From Pseudomonas sp. NFR16 (lineage in GTDB: Bacteria; Pseudomonadota; Gammaproteobacteria; Pseudomonadales; Pseudomonadaceae): a stretch of DNA of 64,000 nucleotides. A program made the position numbers and the translations under genes. Positions 16,937-25,554 of the stretch are shown here, piece after piece. The first letter of the stretch is position 1. Each line of letters starts with the position of its first letter. The stretch covers positions 469,383 to 533,382 of the forward strand of contig NZ_FNYJ01000002.1 of the NCBI RefSeq assembly GCF_900108875.1, written 5' to 3'. The notes beneath the pieces were generated by a model, which searched no databases, had not been told where the DNA came from, and was given only the letters and a program-made list of their open reading frames with translations.

Positions 16937-18301
16937 ATGCCTTCTCACTCCAAACGCTGCATCTGCATTCGTCCGCTTCGTCATCGCCATGCGCTGGGAC
17001 TGGCCGCCTTGAGCCTCGCAACGAGCGCTCACGCTGCGCCCGCCTTCGACAGCCAATCGCCGTGGATGCTGGGGGACTGGGGCGGCAAACGCAGTGAGTT
17101 GTCGCAAGAAGGCTACGACTTCAAGCTCGATTCGGTCGTGGAAGTGGGCTCCAACCTGCATGGCGGTTACGACCACGACAAGGCCACCCGCTACAGCGAT
17201 CAGTTCGCCCTCGGGGCGCACATGGATCTGCAGAAGATCCTTGGTTGGCAGGACGCCGAATTCCAGCTGACGCTGACCAACCGCAACGGCGACAACATCA
17301 GCAACGACCGTGTTGGCGATCCGCGCGTGGGCACGATTTCTTCCTCGCAGGAAGTCTGGGGCCGGGGCAATGTCACGCGCCTGACGGACATGTGGTATCA
17401 GCAGAAATTCTTCGACCGCTCGCTCAGCGTCAAAGTCGGCCGCTTCAACCCGGGCGAAGACTTCAACACCTTCCCGTGCGACTTCCAGAACCTGGCGCTG
17501 TGCGGTTCGCAAGTGGGCAACTGGGGCGGCGGTATCTGGTACAACTGGCCGATCAGCCAGTGGGCGATGCGCGTCAAATACGAGCTGAATCCGGAACTGT
17601 TCGTACAGATCGGGGCGTTCGAGCAGAACCCGTCGAATCTGGAAAACGACAACGCGTTCAAGCTAAGCGGCAGCGGCACCAAGGGCGCGGTACTGCCTGT
17701 GGAAGTCGTGTGGTCGCCGAAAGTCAACGGACTGCCGGGCGAATATCGGCTGGGTTACTACTACAGCACCGCCAGCAGCACGGATGTGGTCAAGGACAGC
17801 AACGGCGGTTACGCAGCCCGCAGCGGCGATGACTATGCGTCGTCGTCGAGCAAACACGGCATGTGGCTGACCCTGCGCCAGCAAGTCACCAGCCAGGCCA
17901 GCGATAACAGCCGCGGCCTGAGCCTGTTCGCCAACGCCACGCTGCACGACAAAAAGACCAACATGATCGACAACTTTGTCGCCCTCGGGGCCACGTACAA
18001 AGGTCCGTTCGACGCGCGTCCCGAAGATGACATCGGGGTTGGCATCAGTCGCATTCACGTCAATCCGGCGTATCGGAAGAACATCAATCTGAGTAACCAG
18101 GCCGCAGGCGTGTCGGACTACCACGACCCGGCCTTCCTGCCTGTGCAGGACACTGAATACAACGCTGAGGTGTATTACGGCGTGCACGTTACCGACTGGC
18201 TGACCGTGCGTCCCAACCTGCAATTCATCCGCCATCCGGGCGGCGTGAATCAGGTCGATGACGCGCTGGTTGCCGGCCTGAAGATTCAATCCTCGTTCTG
18301 A
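16937..18301 (+). CDS. oprB: Carbohydrate-selective outer-membrane porin OprB
   Basis: 454 residues. A basic N-terminus and signal peptide (LAALSLATSAHAA) are followed by PWMLGDWGGKRSELSQEGYDF, the diagnostic OprB opening, and an antiparallel barrel that ends in phenylalanine. OprB admits glucose and other sugars across the outer membrane. It sits directly upstream of gcd, which oxidises glucose in the periplasm, so the pair forms the entry to the direct oxidative glucose pathway. A possible Hfq/Crc CA motif overlaps the poor ribosome-binding region, consistent with catabolite repression. Confidence 0.92.
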   Translation: MPSHSKRCICIRPLRHRHALGLAALSLATSAHAAPAFDSQSPWMLGDWGGKRSELSQEGYDFKLDSVVEVGSNLHGGYDHDKATRYSDQFALGAHMDLQKILGWQDAEFQLTLTNRNGDNISNDRVGDPRVGTISSSQEVWGRGNVTRLTDMWYQQKFFDRSLSVKVGRFNPGEDFNTFPCDFQNLALCGSQVGNWGGGIWYNWPISQWAMRVKYELNPELFVQIGAFEQNPSNLENDNAFKLSGSGTKGAVLPVEVVWSPKVNGLPGEYRLGYYYSTASSTDVVKDSNGGYAARSGDDYASSSSKHGMWLTLRQQVTSQASDNSRGLSLFANATLHDKKTNMIDNFVALGATYKGPFDARPEDDIGVGISRIHVNPAYRKNINLSNQAAGVSDYHDPAFLPVQDTEYNAEVYYGVHVTDWLTVRPNLQFIRHPGGVNQVDDALVAGLKIQSSF

Positions 18302-18382
18302 TCGGCTTATTTGACCTTTCTGAATCTCGTTTCAGGAACTAGCTTCAATAAGACGGATTCAAAGGCCTCGAGCCGAAAGATT

Positions 18383-18393
18383 AAAAAGAACAA
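18383..18393 (+). promoter_or_regulatory. Candidate Hfq/Crc CA motif upstream of gcd
   Basis: AAAAAGAACAA contains two overlapping AANAANAA matches 37 bp before the gcd start. In Pseudomonas such motifs recruit Hfq/Crc to block translation of carbon-use genes. Evidence is by pattern only. Confidence 0.4.
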
Positions 18394-18429
18394 AGCGTCA
18401 ACCACATAATCGTTACGGAGTACGACACT

Positions 18430-20862
18430 ATGAGCACTGAAGGTGCTTTCGGTAAGGGTCGCCTGCTTCCGAGCTTGCTCGGACTGGTGATTCTGATCAT
18501 GGGCCTGGCCTTGTTGGCCGGGGGTATCAAACTGCTGACGCTGGGCGGGTCGCTGTATTACCTGCTGGCCGGTATTGGCTTCATTGTCACTGGCGTCCTG
18601 CTGATCATGGCGCGTCGCGCCGCACTCGGTCTGTACGCACTGGTGCTGTTTGCCAGCACCGTGTGGGCCTTGTGGGAGGTCGGCCTGGACTGGTGGCAAC
18701 TGGTGCCGCGTCTGGCCCTGCTGTTCGCCCTCGGCATCGTCATGTTGCTGCCGTGGTTCCGCCGCCCTGTGCTGCGTGGCCAGGCAGGCGGCATGGGCAC
18801 TGGCGCACTGAGCGTGGCAGTCGTGCTGGCTGGCCTGGCGGCTCTGGCGAGCCAGTTCACCAACCCCGGTGAAATCAAAGGCCAACTGGACCGTGAAACC
18901 GCAGGCACCTCCAGTGCCGCGCCTGCCATGCCGGAAGGCGACTGGCAGTCGTACGGCCGCACGGCGTTCGGTGATCGCTACTCGCCGCTGGCGCAGATCA
19001 CCCCGGACAACGTCAGCAAGCTGGTCCCTGCCTGGACCTACCGCACCGGCGACATTCCGGGGCCGAACGATCCAGGTGAAACCACTGCCGAGAACACGCC
19101 GCTGAAGGTCAACGGCATGCTCTACGTCTGTACTCCGCACAGCCAGGTGATTGCCCTGGATCCGGACACCGGCAAGGAAATCTGGCGCTTCGATCCGAAA
19201 ATCAGCAGCGGCAAGGCGGCCAACTTCAAAGGCTGGGCGCACATGACCTGCCGTGGCGTGTCGTATCACGATGACGCCGCTTATGCTGCCGCCGCACCGA
19301 CCGACGCTGCCGCTCCGGCGCAAAGCCCGGCCACGCCGGCCGTTGCCACCACCGGTAATGCCTGCCCGCGTCGCCTGTTCCTGCCGACCGCAGACACTCG
19401 TCTGATCGCACTGAACGCTGACACCGGCAAGGTCTGCGAAGACTTCGGCACCAACGGTTCGATCGACCTGAGCGCCAACATCGGTACGTACGCGCCAGGC
19501 GGTTACTACTCCACCTCGCCGCCTGCCGTGACCAAGGATCTGGTGGTCATCGGCGGTCACGTCACTGACAACGTCTCCACCGACGAACCGTCGGGCGTGA
19601 TCCGTGCATTCGACGTCCACACCGGTCGGCTGGTCTGGAACTGGGACAGCGGCAACCCTGATGACACCACGCCGCTTGCGCCAGGCAAGACCTACACGCG
19701 CAACTCGCCCAACATGTGGTCGATGTTCAGCGTCGACGAGAAGCTGGGCATGCTCTACCTGCCGATGGGCAACCAGATGCCTGACCAGTGGGGCGGCAAC
19801 CGTACGCCTGAGTCCGAGAAATTCAGCGCCGGCCTGGTCGCGCTGGACATCGCGACCGGCCACGTGAAGTGGAACTTCCAGTTCACTCACCATGACCTCT
19901 GGGACATGGATGTGGGCGGTCAGCCAACCCTGATGGACATGAAAACCGCTGACGGCGTGAAGCCGGCCGTGCTGGCGTCCACCAAGCAAGGCAGCATCTA
20001 TGTGCTGGATCGCAGCAACGGCCAGCCGATCGTTCCGATCAACGAAGTACCGGTTCCCGGCGGCGCTGTCGCAGGCGACCACACTTCGCCGACTCAGCCT
20101 AAATCCGACCTGAACTTCATGCCGCCGCCGCTCAAGGAACGCGACATGTGGGGTGTCACCCCGTTCGATCAGATGCTGTGCCGGATCGACTTCAAGTCGC
20201 TGCGTTATGAAGGCCCGTTCACTCCGCCGTCGCTGCAAGGCTCGATCGTCTACCCGGGTAACTTCGGTGTGTTCGACTGGGGCGGCATTTCGGTCGACCC
20301 GGTGCGTCAGATCGCTTTCGTCAATCCGAGCTACATGGCGTTCCGCTCCAAGCTGGTTCCGGCTGCCGAAGTGGAAGGCGGCCCTGGTCGCAAGAGCGAA
20401 ACCGAAGGTGTGCAGCCAAATAAAGGCGCGCCCTATGGCGTGATTCTCGAAGCGCTGCTGTCGCCGATGGGCCTGCCATGCCAGGCGCCAGCGTGGGGTT
20501 ATGTGGCGGCCGTCGACCTGACCACCCACAAAACCATCTGGATGCACAAGAACGGCACCGTGCGTGACAGCTCGCCTGTTCCGCTGCCGCTGACCATGGG
20601 CGTTCCAAGCCTGGGCGGCACGTTCATCACTGCCAGCGGCGTATCGTTCCTGAGTGCAACGCTTGACCAGTACCTGCGTGCCTATGACGTGCGTAACGGC
20701 AAGCAATTGTGGGAAGGCCGTCTGCCAGCAGGCGCCCAGACCACACCGATGACCTACACCGGCAAGGACGGCAAGCAATACGTGCTGGTCGTTGCAGGCG
20801 GTCATGGATCGCTCGGCACCAAGCAGGGCGATTACGTGATGGCGTTCAAACTGCCGGACTGA
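18430..20862 (+). CDS. gcd: Membrane-bound PQQ-dependent glucose dehydrogenase
   Basis: 810 residues. Five hydrophobic helices in the first ~145 residues anchor the protein, followed by an eight-bladed quinoprotein propeller in the periplasm (DWQSYGRTAFGDRYSPLAQI, AWTYRTGDIPGP, DLWDMDVGGQPTL, GWAHMTCRGVSYHD). It oxidises glucose to gluconolactone and passes electrons to ubiquinone. The length is normal for Gcd. The Ala/Pro-rich stretch AAAPTDAAAPAQSPATPAVA is a lineage-specific loop. It is preceded by oprB and followed by a strong intrinsic terminator. Confidence 0.93.
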   Translation: MSTEGAFGKGRLLPSLLGLVILIMGLALLAGGIKLLTLGGSLYYLLAGIGFIVTGVLLIMARRAALGLYALVLFASTVWALWEVGLDWWQLVPRLALLFALGIVMLLPWFRRPVLRGQAGGMGTGALSVAVVLAGLAALASQFTNPGEIKGQLDRETAGTSSAAPAMPEGDWQSYGRTAFGDRYSPLAQITPDNVSKLVPAWTYRTGDIPGPNDPGETTAENTPLKVNGMLYVCTPHSQVIALDPDTGKEIWRFDPKISSGKAANFKGWAHMTCRGVSYHDDAAYAAAAPTDAAAPAQSPATPAVATTGNACPRRLFLPTADTRLIALNADTGKVCEDFGTNGSIDLSANIGTYAPGGYYSTSPPAVTKDLVVIGGHVTDNVSTDEPSGVIRAFDVHTGRLVWNWDSGNPDDTTPLAPGKTYTRNSPNMWSMFSVDEKLGMLYLPMGNQMPDQWGGNRTPESEKFSAGLVALDIATGHVKWNFQFTHHDLWDMDVGGQPTLMDMKTADGVKPAVLASTKQGSIYVLDRSNGQPIVPINEVPVPGGAVAGDHTSPTQPKSDLNFMPPPLKERDMWGVTPFDQMLCRIDFKSLRYEGPFTPPSLQGSIVYPGNFGVFDWGGISVDPVRQIAFVNPSYMAFRSKLVPAAEVEGGPGRKSETEGVQPNKGAPYGVILEALLSPMGLPCQAPAWGYVAAVDLTTHKTIWMHKNGTVRDSSPVPLPLTMGVPSLGGTFITASGVSFLSATLDQYLRAYDVRNGKQLWEGRLPAGAQTTPMTYTGKDGKQYVLVVAGGHGSLGTKQGDYVMAFKLPD

Positions 20863-20881
20863 TCCGGTCAGCAGCCACGCA

Positions 20882-20916
20882 AAAGGCGGTCATCGCAGGA
20901 TGACCGCCTTTTTTTG
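20882..20916 (+). terminator. Intrinsic terminator of gcd
   Basis: Arms AAAGGCGGTCATC (20882-20894) and GATGACCGCCTTT (20899-20911) with a GCAG loop are followed by a T run. It stands 20 bp after the gcd stop and may also serve the convergent globin operon. Confidence 0.9.
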
Positions 20917-20934
20917 TGGGTGAAGAAACGCGTT

Positions 20935-21366
20935 CTACTTCTCGATCACTTCCCCACGCTGCGGCGCGAGCCGCGCGATCAGCCGGTTCTGCGCTGGCAC
21001 GGGGATGTGCTGGTCGTCCATCGCGTCGATCAGGTTTTCCACCAGCGCGTTGAAATCACTGCGGCTGATGTTCAGGCCTTTGTGCGCCTCGACCAGGGTG
21101 TCGCCGGTGTAGGTGCACGGGCCACCGGCTTCGACGCAGAATTTCTCGACCAGTTTGTCACGCACCCGAACGATGTCGACTTTGGCGAAATACTTGTAAA
21201 TCCGGTCGTCTTTGGCGATGTGCAGCAACATGCCTTCGACGATTTTCTGAATGCCGGCGCGCTGCCCCAGCTCCTGATACAGGCTGTCATCTTTGGGCGG
21301 CTGTTGCGCGCACCCGACCAGCAACGCCAGCGCCAACGCACTGATCCATCGAACGGGCCGCATCAT
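20935..21366 (-). CDS. Group 1 truncated hemoglobin, lipoprotein form
   Basis: 143 residues. A lipoprotein signal (ALALALLVGC, lipid on C19) is followed by a 2-on-2 globin domain: LYQELGQRAGIQKIVE, DDRIYKYF, CTYTGDTLVEAHKGLNIS, where the histidine of AHKGL is the expected proximal haem ligand. The usual B9-B10 Phe-Tyr pair reads Met-Leu (GMLLH), so the distal pocket differs from NO-dioxygenating members. Globins are normally cytoplasmic; this one is predicted in the periplasm, tethered to a membrane. It is the last gene of a four-gene unit and overlaps the DUF3034 gene by one base. Confidence 0.82.
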   Translation of the reverse strand: MMRPVRWISALALALLVGCAQQPPKDDSLYQELGQRAGIQKIVEGMLLHIAKDDRIYKYFAKVDIVRVRDKLVEKFCVEAGGPCTYTGDTLVEAHKGLNISRSDFNALVENLIDAMDDQHIPVPAQNRLIARLAPQRGEVIEK

Positions 21367-22268
21367 CAGAAGCTCCCCTGTACGGACAGGTACGTGCCGT
21401 TCTGATTATCCAAGGTGGCGATTTCGCCCAGGTGCGCGTAAGCCAGCACCACCGAAATATGTTTGTTGGGGAACCAGCCGACGAACATGTCGACCCAGTC
21501 GCTTTCGCCTGCAAACGACAGGTTGTCCGGCTTTTCGCGGTAATCGACGCCAAGCGCCCAGTGCGGGTTGAACAGAATGGCCGCGCCGCCTTCTTTCAGC
21601 ACGCTGCGGGTGTCCCGGCGGTCGCCACCGAAACCCAGCAGACCGGTTTCATTGGCGCGACTGTAACGCAGGCCGCCGTTGACCACGACGTTGTAGCCAA
21701 AGGCTGCGCCCATGAACAGACGGCTGGCGGTCAGGTAGCCCTCGACGTCCGAATCGCGTCTGGCGCCGACCAGACTGGGGATCAGGAAATCGTTCTGGTG
21801 CTTGTATTCAAGGCCTGCGGAGACTTGCGGCAACTGGTCGTAGATCAGGTCGCCGAACAGACGCACCTTCACCCCGAAAATGTCCTGAGTGAGGTTGTCC
21901 TCGGGCAGGCTCAGCTTGCTGACCAGAGAACCCAGATCGAAACGCTGATGGGCGTAGGAAAACTCGATGCGGTTAGCGTAGGACGCCGCTGCGCCGACCA
22001 CGTCCAGCGTGTAGTCCGGCAGATTGACGTGGGTCGCGAAAGCGCTGCCACCCCACTCGCCCTTCTCGCCGTAACCGGCCAGGACGGCCCATGGAATGAC
22101 GCCGCCGCCCGCGCCGCCTTCGATGCTGCTCGCACCGCCGGTCGCCACCAGACGACCCTGTTCGCCCCAGGCCAGTGGCGCGCCCGCGCTCACGCAGCCG
22201 CCGACCACACTTGCCAACACCAAAGGGCTGAAAACAGCCGAGAGACTACGTGCCATAACATTGACCAA
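21366..22268 (-). CDS. DUF3034 family outer-membrane-like protein
   Basis: 300 residues with an N-terminal export signal (VFSPLVLASVVGGCVSAGAPLAWG) and alternating aromatic/hydrophobic beta segments throughout, ending in phenylalanine (YLSVQGSF), like an outer-membrane barrel. It matches the DUF3034 family, whose function is unknown. A second ATG four codons in (MARSLSAVF) is an equally good start. It is tightly packed between the GGDEF/EAL gene and the globin gene. Confidence 0.8.
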   Translation of the reverse strand: MVNVMARSLSAVFSPLVLASVVGGCVSAGAPLAWGEQGRLVATGGASSIEGGAGGGVIPWAVLAGYGEKGEWGGSAFATHVNLPDYTLDVVGAAASYANRIEFSYAHQRFDLGSLVSKLSLPEDNLTQDIFGVKVRLFGDLIYDQLPQVSAGLEYKHQNDFLIPSLVGARRDSDVEGYLTASRLFMGAAFGYNVVVNGGLRYSRANETGLLGFGGDRRDTRSVLKEGGAAILFNPHWALGVDYREKPDNLSFAGESDWVDMFVGWFPNKHISVVLAYAHLGEIATLDNQNGTYLSVQGSF

Positions 22269-24620
22269 TCAGTGAACCATCAGGCTCGGTGAAGTGTGCG
22301 ACTTGGCGATCCATGCCTCGAACGCGACCGCATTGAGCGGCCGGCTGATGAGGTAGCCCTGCGCGGTATCGCAGTGCCAGCGCTCCAACAGACGCAGACT
22401 GTGTTCGTATTCAACGCCCTCGGCGACCACCTTCAAGCCCAGGTTGTGGCTCATTTCGATGGTCGATCGAACAATCACCGCGTCCTCACTGGTTTCGTCC
22501 AGATTGCGCACGAATGATTGATCGATCTTCAATTCCTGCACCGGCAGGCGCTTGAGGTGCGCCAGCGACGAATAACCGGTGCCGAAGTCATCTACCGACA
22601 GGCTGATGCCGCACTCACGCAAGCGGTTGAGCACGTTGAGGGACTGCTCGGGCTCGCGCATCACGGCGCTTTCGGTGATCTCGAATATCAGTTGTTCGGC
22701 GGGCACGCGGTACAGCTTGAGCAGATCCGCCACACGGTCGGGCAAATCGCCACCGAGCAGGTCGTCGGCCGAGATATTCACCGATAGCTGAACATGCAGA
22801 CCGCGGCGAGCCCATTCAGCCAACTGGCGCATCGATTCCTCGATGACCCAATTGGTGAGGATCTGAATGCTGCCGGTGCGCTCGGCGAGCACGATGAACT
22901 CGGCAGGCGAGACATTGCCGAATTGCGGGTGCTGCCAGCGCAGCAGCGCCTCGGCCTGACGCACGCCGCCATTGCGGATGTCGAGTTTGGGTTGGTAATG
23001 CAGGATCAGCTCGCCATTGCGAGCGGCGTGCCGCAGGTCGCGGATCAGGCTGATCTGCCGCTGGTGAGCCAGATCGCGTCCGTCTTCGTAGACTTGCAGG
23101 CGCCCCGGCATCTGCACCGCGTCCTGGCGGGCAATGGAGGCGCGCTGAAGCAATTCGGACGCCGAATCGCCGTTGGCCGGGTACACCGCGATACCGATGC
23201 AGGCATCCATGGCGATGTCGTGTTCGCCGATGCGCTGGGGTTTGAGCAACAGGCGCTGCAGACGGTCGGCCACTGCCACGGCGGCGTCGGTGCCGGCGTT
23301 GTGCACCAACAGCAGGAATTCGTTGCCGGAAAGGCGCGCAACGGTGTCACCGGGACGCAGCGGCAATAACAGCTGTTCGCCGACAATCTGCAGCAACTGC
23401 TCGACGCCCTCAGGACCGATGCTGTCATTGATCGCCCGGAAATTGTCGATCCCCAGATACAGCAAGGCCACGGCACGCTTGGCCGCAATCGCACTGCCCA
23501 GACGCTCCATCACCAGCGCCCGGTTGGGCAGACCGGTCAGCCCGTCGTGCAGCGCATTGTGTGCCAGTTGCTGTTCGCGCTCGGCGATGCCGCTCTGCAT
23601 CGAGTTGATTGCACCGGCCAGCAGACCCAACTCATCGCTGCGCGCCAGCACCACCGGCGTGCTGTAGTCGCCGTCGCCGATGCGCTGGGCCGCCTGGGCC
23701 AGTTCGCGCACCGGCAACGACACACTGCGCGCCAGCAACAACGTGCCGATCAATGAACCGGCGAGCGCCACCAGAGTGATCCAGAACAGCTTCTCGTCCA
23801 GAGGCGCGAATGCTTGCATGGCCTGATCCAGCGGGCTTTGCAGCAACGCCACGACTTCGCCGTCGATGTCACTGATGCTCCCCAGCCTCAGGGTTTTGCT
23901 CAGAAAGCTCAGGCTCTGGTGCTCGGTCATCTGCATGTGATCGCTGGACGTGCTCATCATGACGCCGCGCAGACTTTCGAACAGCGCTTCGGGCTGCGTG
24001 CTGATAATCTGTCCCGGCAAACGATGCACGACCGACAGGAACGACACCTGCAAACCACTGAGCGAACGAAGTTCCTGCGCCAGGTCGTTGTCCATGCTGA
24101 ACCCCATGACCACGCGCGCAATCGGCAGCGGCGCCATCACTGTGCTGTCGACCAGCAAGTGCGGCTGACCCTGCAACGGCACGATCAGCATCGACTGGTT
24201 TTTGCCCTTCAGGTCGCGCAGCGCCTGGATGTACGGAAAAGGCGTGCCTTCGGGAATCTGCGCCACGGTGCTGGCGAGCACGGTCCCGTCCATGCCCAGC
24301 AGGAACATGTCAGTGGCATTGATGCGCGCGCCGTGATTGAGCAGCACCGAACGAATGGTCGCCGAGTCGGCAGACGCGACGGCGTCCCGAAACCCGAAAT
24401 CGGCGGCCAGCAGCTGCACCGCGTCGCGCAGACGCTTGCCGCGCATCTCCAGCAAGCCTTCGAATACCCGCGTACCCACTTCCAGCTGCGCTTGAGCCTG
24501 CTGGCGCACAGCATCCTGCGTCGCGGCCTTGACGGCCAGAAACACCGCGACGACAACGATCAACAGCAGCATGATCAGCACGCCGGCAATGCGTGCCTGG
24601 AAGCTAGTTCGCAGTTTCAT
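22269..24620 (-). CDS. Membrane GGDEF/EAL protein, probable c-di-GMP phosphodiesterase
   Basis: 783 residues: transmembrane helix (about 10-30), a periplasmic sensor of ~240 residues, a second helix (about 280-302), a HAMP segment, a GGDEF domain (about 360-515) and an EAL domain (about 525-775). The cyclase signature reads SGNEF instead of GGDEF, so cyclase activity is unlikely. The EAL domain keeps EALLRW, DDFGTGYSS, KIDQSFV, AEGVE and AQGY, so it should hydrolyse c-di-GMP. It overlaps the upstream cupredoxin gene by four bases, suggesting its periplasmic domain senses something handled by the exported partners. Confidence 0.88.
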   Translation of the reverse strand: MKLRTSFQARIAGVLIMLLLIVVVAVFLAVKAATQDAVRQQAQAQLEVGTRVFEGLLEMRGKRLRDAVQLLAADFGFRDAVASADSATIRSVLLNHGARINATDMFLLGMDGTVLASTVAQIPEGTPFPYIQALRDLKGKNQSMLIVPLQGQPHLLVDSTVMAPLPIARVVMGFSMDNDLAQELRSLSGLQVSFLSVVHRLPGQIISTQPEALFESLRGVMMSTSSDHMQMTEHQSLSFLSKTLRLGSISDIDGEVVALLQSPLDQAMQAFAPLDEKLFWITLVALAGSLIGTLLLARSVSLPVRELAQAAQRIGDGDYSTPVVLARSDELGLLAGAINSMQSGIAEREQQLAHNALHDGLTGLPNRALVMERLGSAIAAKRAVALLYLGIDNFRAINDSIGPEGVEQLLQIVGEQLLLPLRPGDTVARLSGNEFLLLVHNAGTDAAVAVADRLQRLLLKPQRIGEHDIAMDACIGIAVYPANGDSASELLQRASIARQDAVQMPGRLQVYEDGRDLAHQRQISLIRDLRHAARNGELILHYQPKLDIRNGGVRQAEALLRWQHPQFGNVSPAEFIVLAERTGSIQILTNWVIEESMRQLAEWARRGLHVQLSVNISADDLLGGDLPDRVADLLKLYRVPAEQLIFEITESAVMREPEQSLNVLNRLRECGISLSVDDFGTGYSSLAHLKRLPVQELKIDQSFVRNLDETSEDAVIVRSTIEMSHNLGLKVVAEGVEYEHSLRLLERWHCDTAQGYLISRPLNAVAFEAWIAKSHTSPSLMVH

Positions 24621-25288
24621 TCATGGGCGGCTTTGTGAAAGGCGTCGCCGAACGCACTGGAAGGCGGCGCTGCGGGCATGTCGTCACCCTTGGGCTGCAC
24701 GGCAACGCTGAAACGCTGGCGCAGGCCCGAGGCCGGAATGTCGAACTCGCCTCCGGACACCGGCTGCATGTCAGGCGCAAGCGGATGCCACAGGGTTGCC
24801 GAATAGTGGCCCGCCGGCAGTTGATCCAGCGTCAGCGTCCCTTTGTCGTCGCTCACCCCGAACCAGGGGTCGTCGGTGACGTAGACGTAGCCCAGCATCC
24901 AGTCATGAATGTTGCAGCCGAGCACCACGACGCCGGGTTTGTCGAACAGGACAGGATCCGACGGCGTGCCGCCATAAAGGCGCAACTCGAAACGCTTGGG
25001 CGTCGAAAAGGAGTACACCTGATGACGTATGTTGTCGCTGTTCGGAAACTTGATCTGCGTCCCGGTGCGCACGGCCAGGACATGTGGCGCAAAACGCTGG
25101 TCGCGCTGATCCATGTCGGCCCTGAACGCGGGCTCTGCTCTGGGTGACGGTCCTTGCAGGGTCAGCACGGCGTCAGTCAACGGCTTGCCCTGCCCGTCGA
25201 CGAACTCGGCGGTCAGTGTAGCGGCGCTGACGGCAGACCCGAACAGGACAGATGCGGTCACCAGCAGTGAAGGAAGGACAGGGTTCAT
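24617..25288 (-). CDS. Periplasmic cupredoxin-like protein (annotated elsewhere as methylamine utilization protein)
   Basis: 223 residues from the ATG that opens a clean signal peptide (LPSLLVTASVLFGSAVSAA). Type 1 copper ligands are all visible: H89 (IRHQVYSF), C125 and H128 (VLGCNIHDW), M131. A short carboxypeptidase-like beta domain follows (LDQLPAGHYSATLWHP). It should carry electrons or bind copper in the periplasm. The common database name refers to methylamine use, but no methylamine dehydrogenase genes are nearby. It is the first gene of the four-gene minus-strand unit. Confidence 0.8.
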   Translation of the reverse strand: MNPVLPSLLVTASVLFGSAVSAATLTAEFVDGQGKPLTDAVLTLQGPSPRAEPAFRADMDQRDQRFAPHVLAVRTGTQIKFPNSDNIRHQVYSFSTPKRFELRLYGGTPSDPVLFDKPGVVVLGCNIHDWMLGYVYVTDDPWFGVSDDKGTLTLDQLPAGHYSATLWHPLAPDMQPVSGGEFDIPASGLRQRFSVAVQPKGDDMPAAPPSSAFGDAFHKAAHE

Positions 25289-25496
25289 AAAGATGTTCCA
25301 GAACGGCGTAGTCGGTAAAAAAAGCGCCGGCCCTGGCAAGTGTTGGAGCGTCCCGCGCAGATTAACCGCCACCCGACGGAAGATCACGCATTAAAAGCAG
25401 GCATAAGGCCATCACTCTGAAACCACCGACGAAAGGCACACAGGCACTCTCTTCTCTTATATCGGCGTCGTTATTCAATGCTATCGACCGCTCCTA

Positions 25497-25525
25497 TTGA
25501 AACCTGAGCCCGACTGCCCCATCTA
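25497..25525 (+). promoter_or_regulatory. Sigma-32 (RpoH) heat-shock promoter of the Lon/AsrA gene
   Basis: TTGAAA (25497-25502), a 14-bp spacer and CCCCATCTA (25517-25525) match the sigma-32 consensus at both elements. It lies 30 bp before the Lon start. Confidence 0.75.
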
Positions 25526-25554
25526 AGCCTCATCTCCATTTATGCAGGTGCCCC

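Noticed and set aside
18307..20805. An 832-codon open frame antisense to gcd
   Set aside because: gcd in the + frame has full family motifs. The antisense translation is Arg/His/Gln-rich without domains, as expected from high-GC codon bias.
24617..25288. A methylamine-utilization role for the cupredoxin
   Set aside because: No mau genes, no methylamine dehydrogenase and no TTQ-maturation genes are nearby. Only the copper-binding fold is supported.
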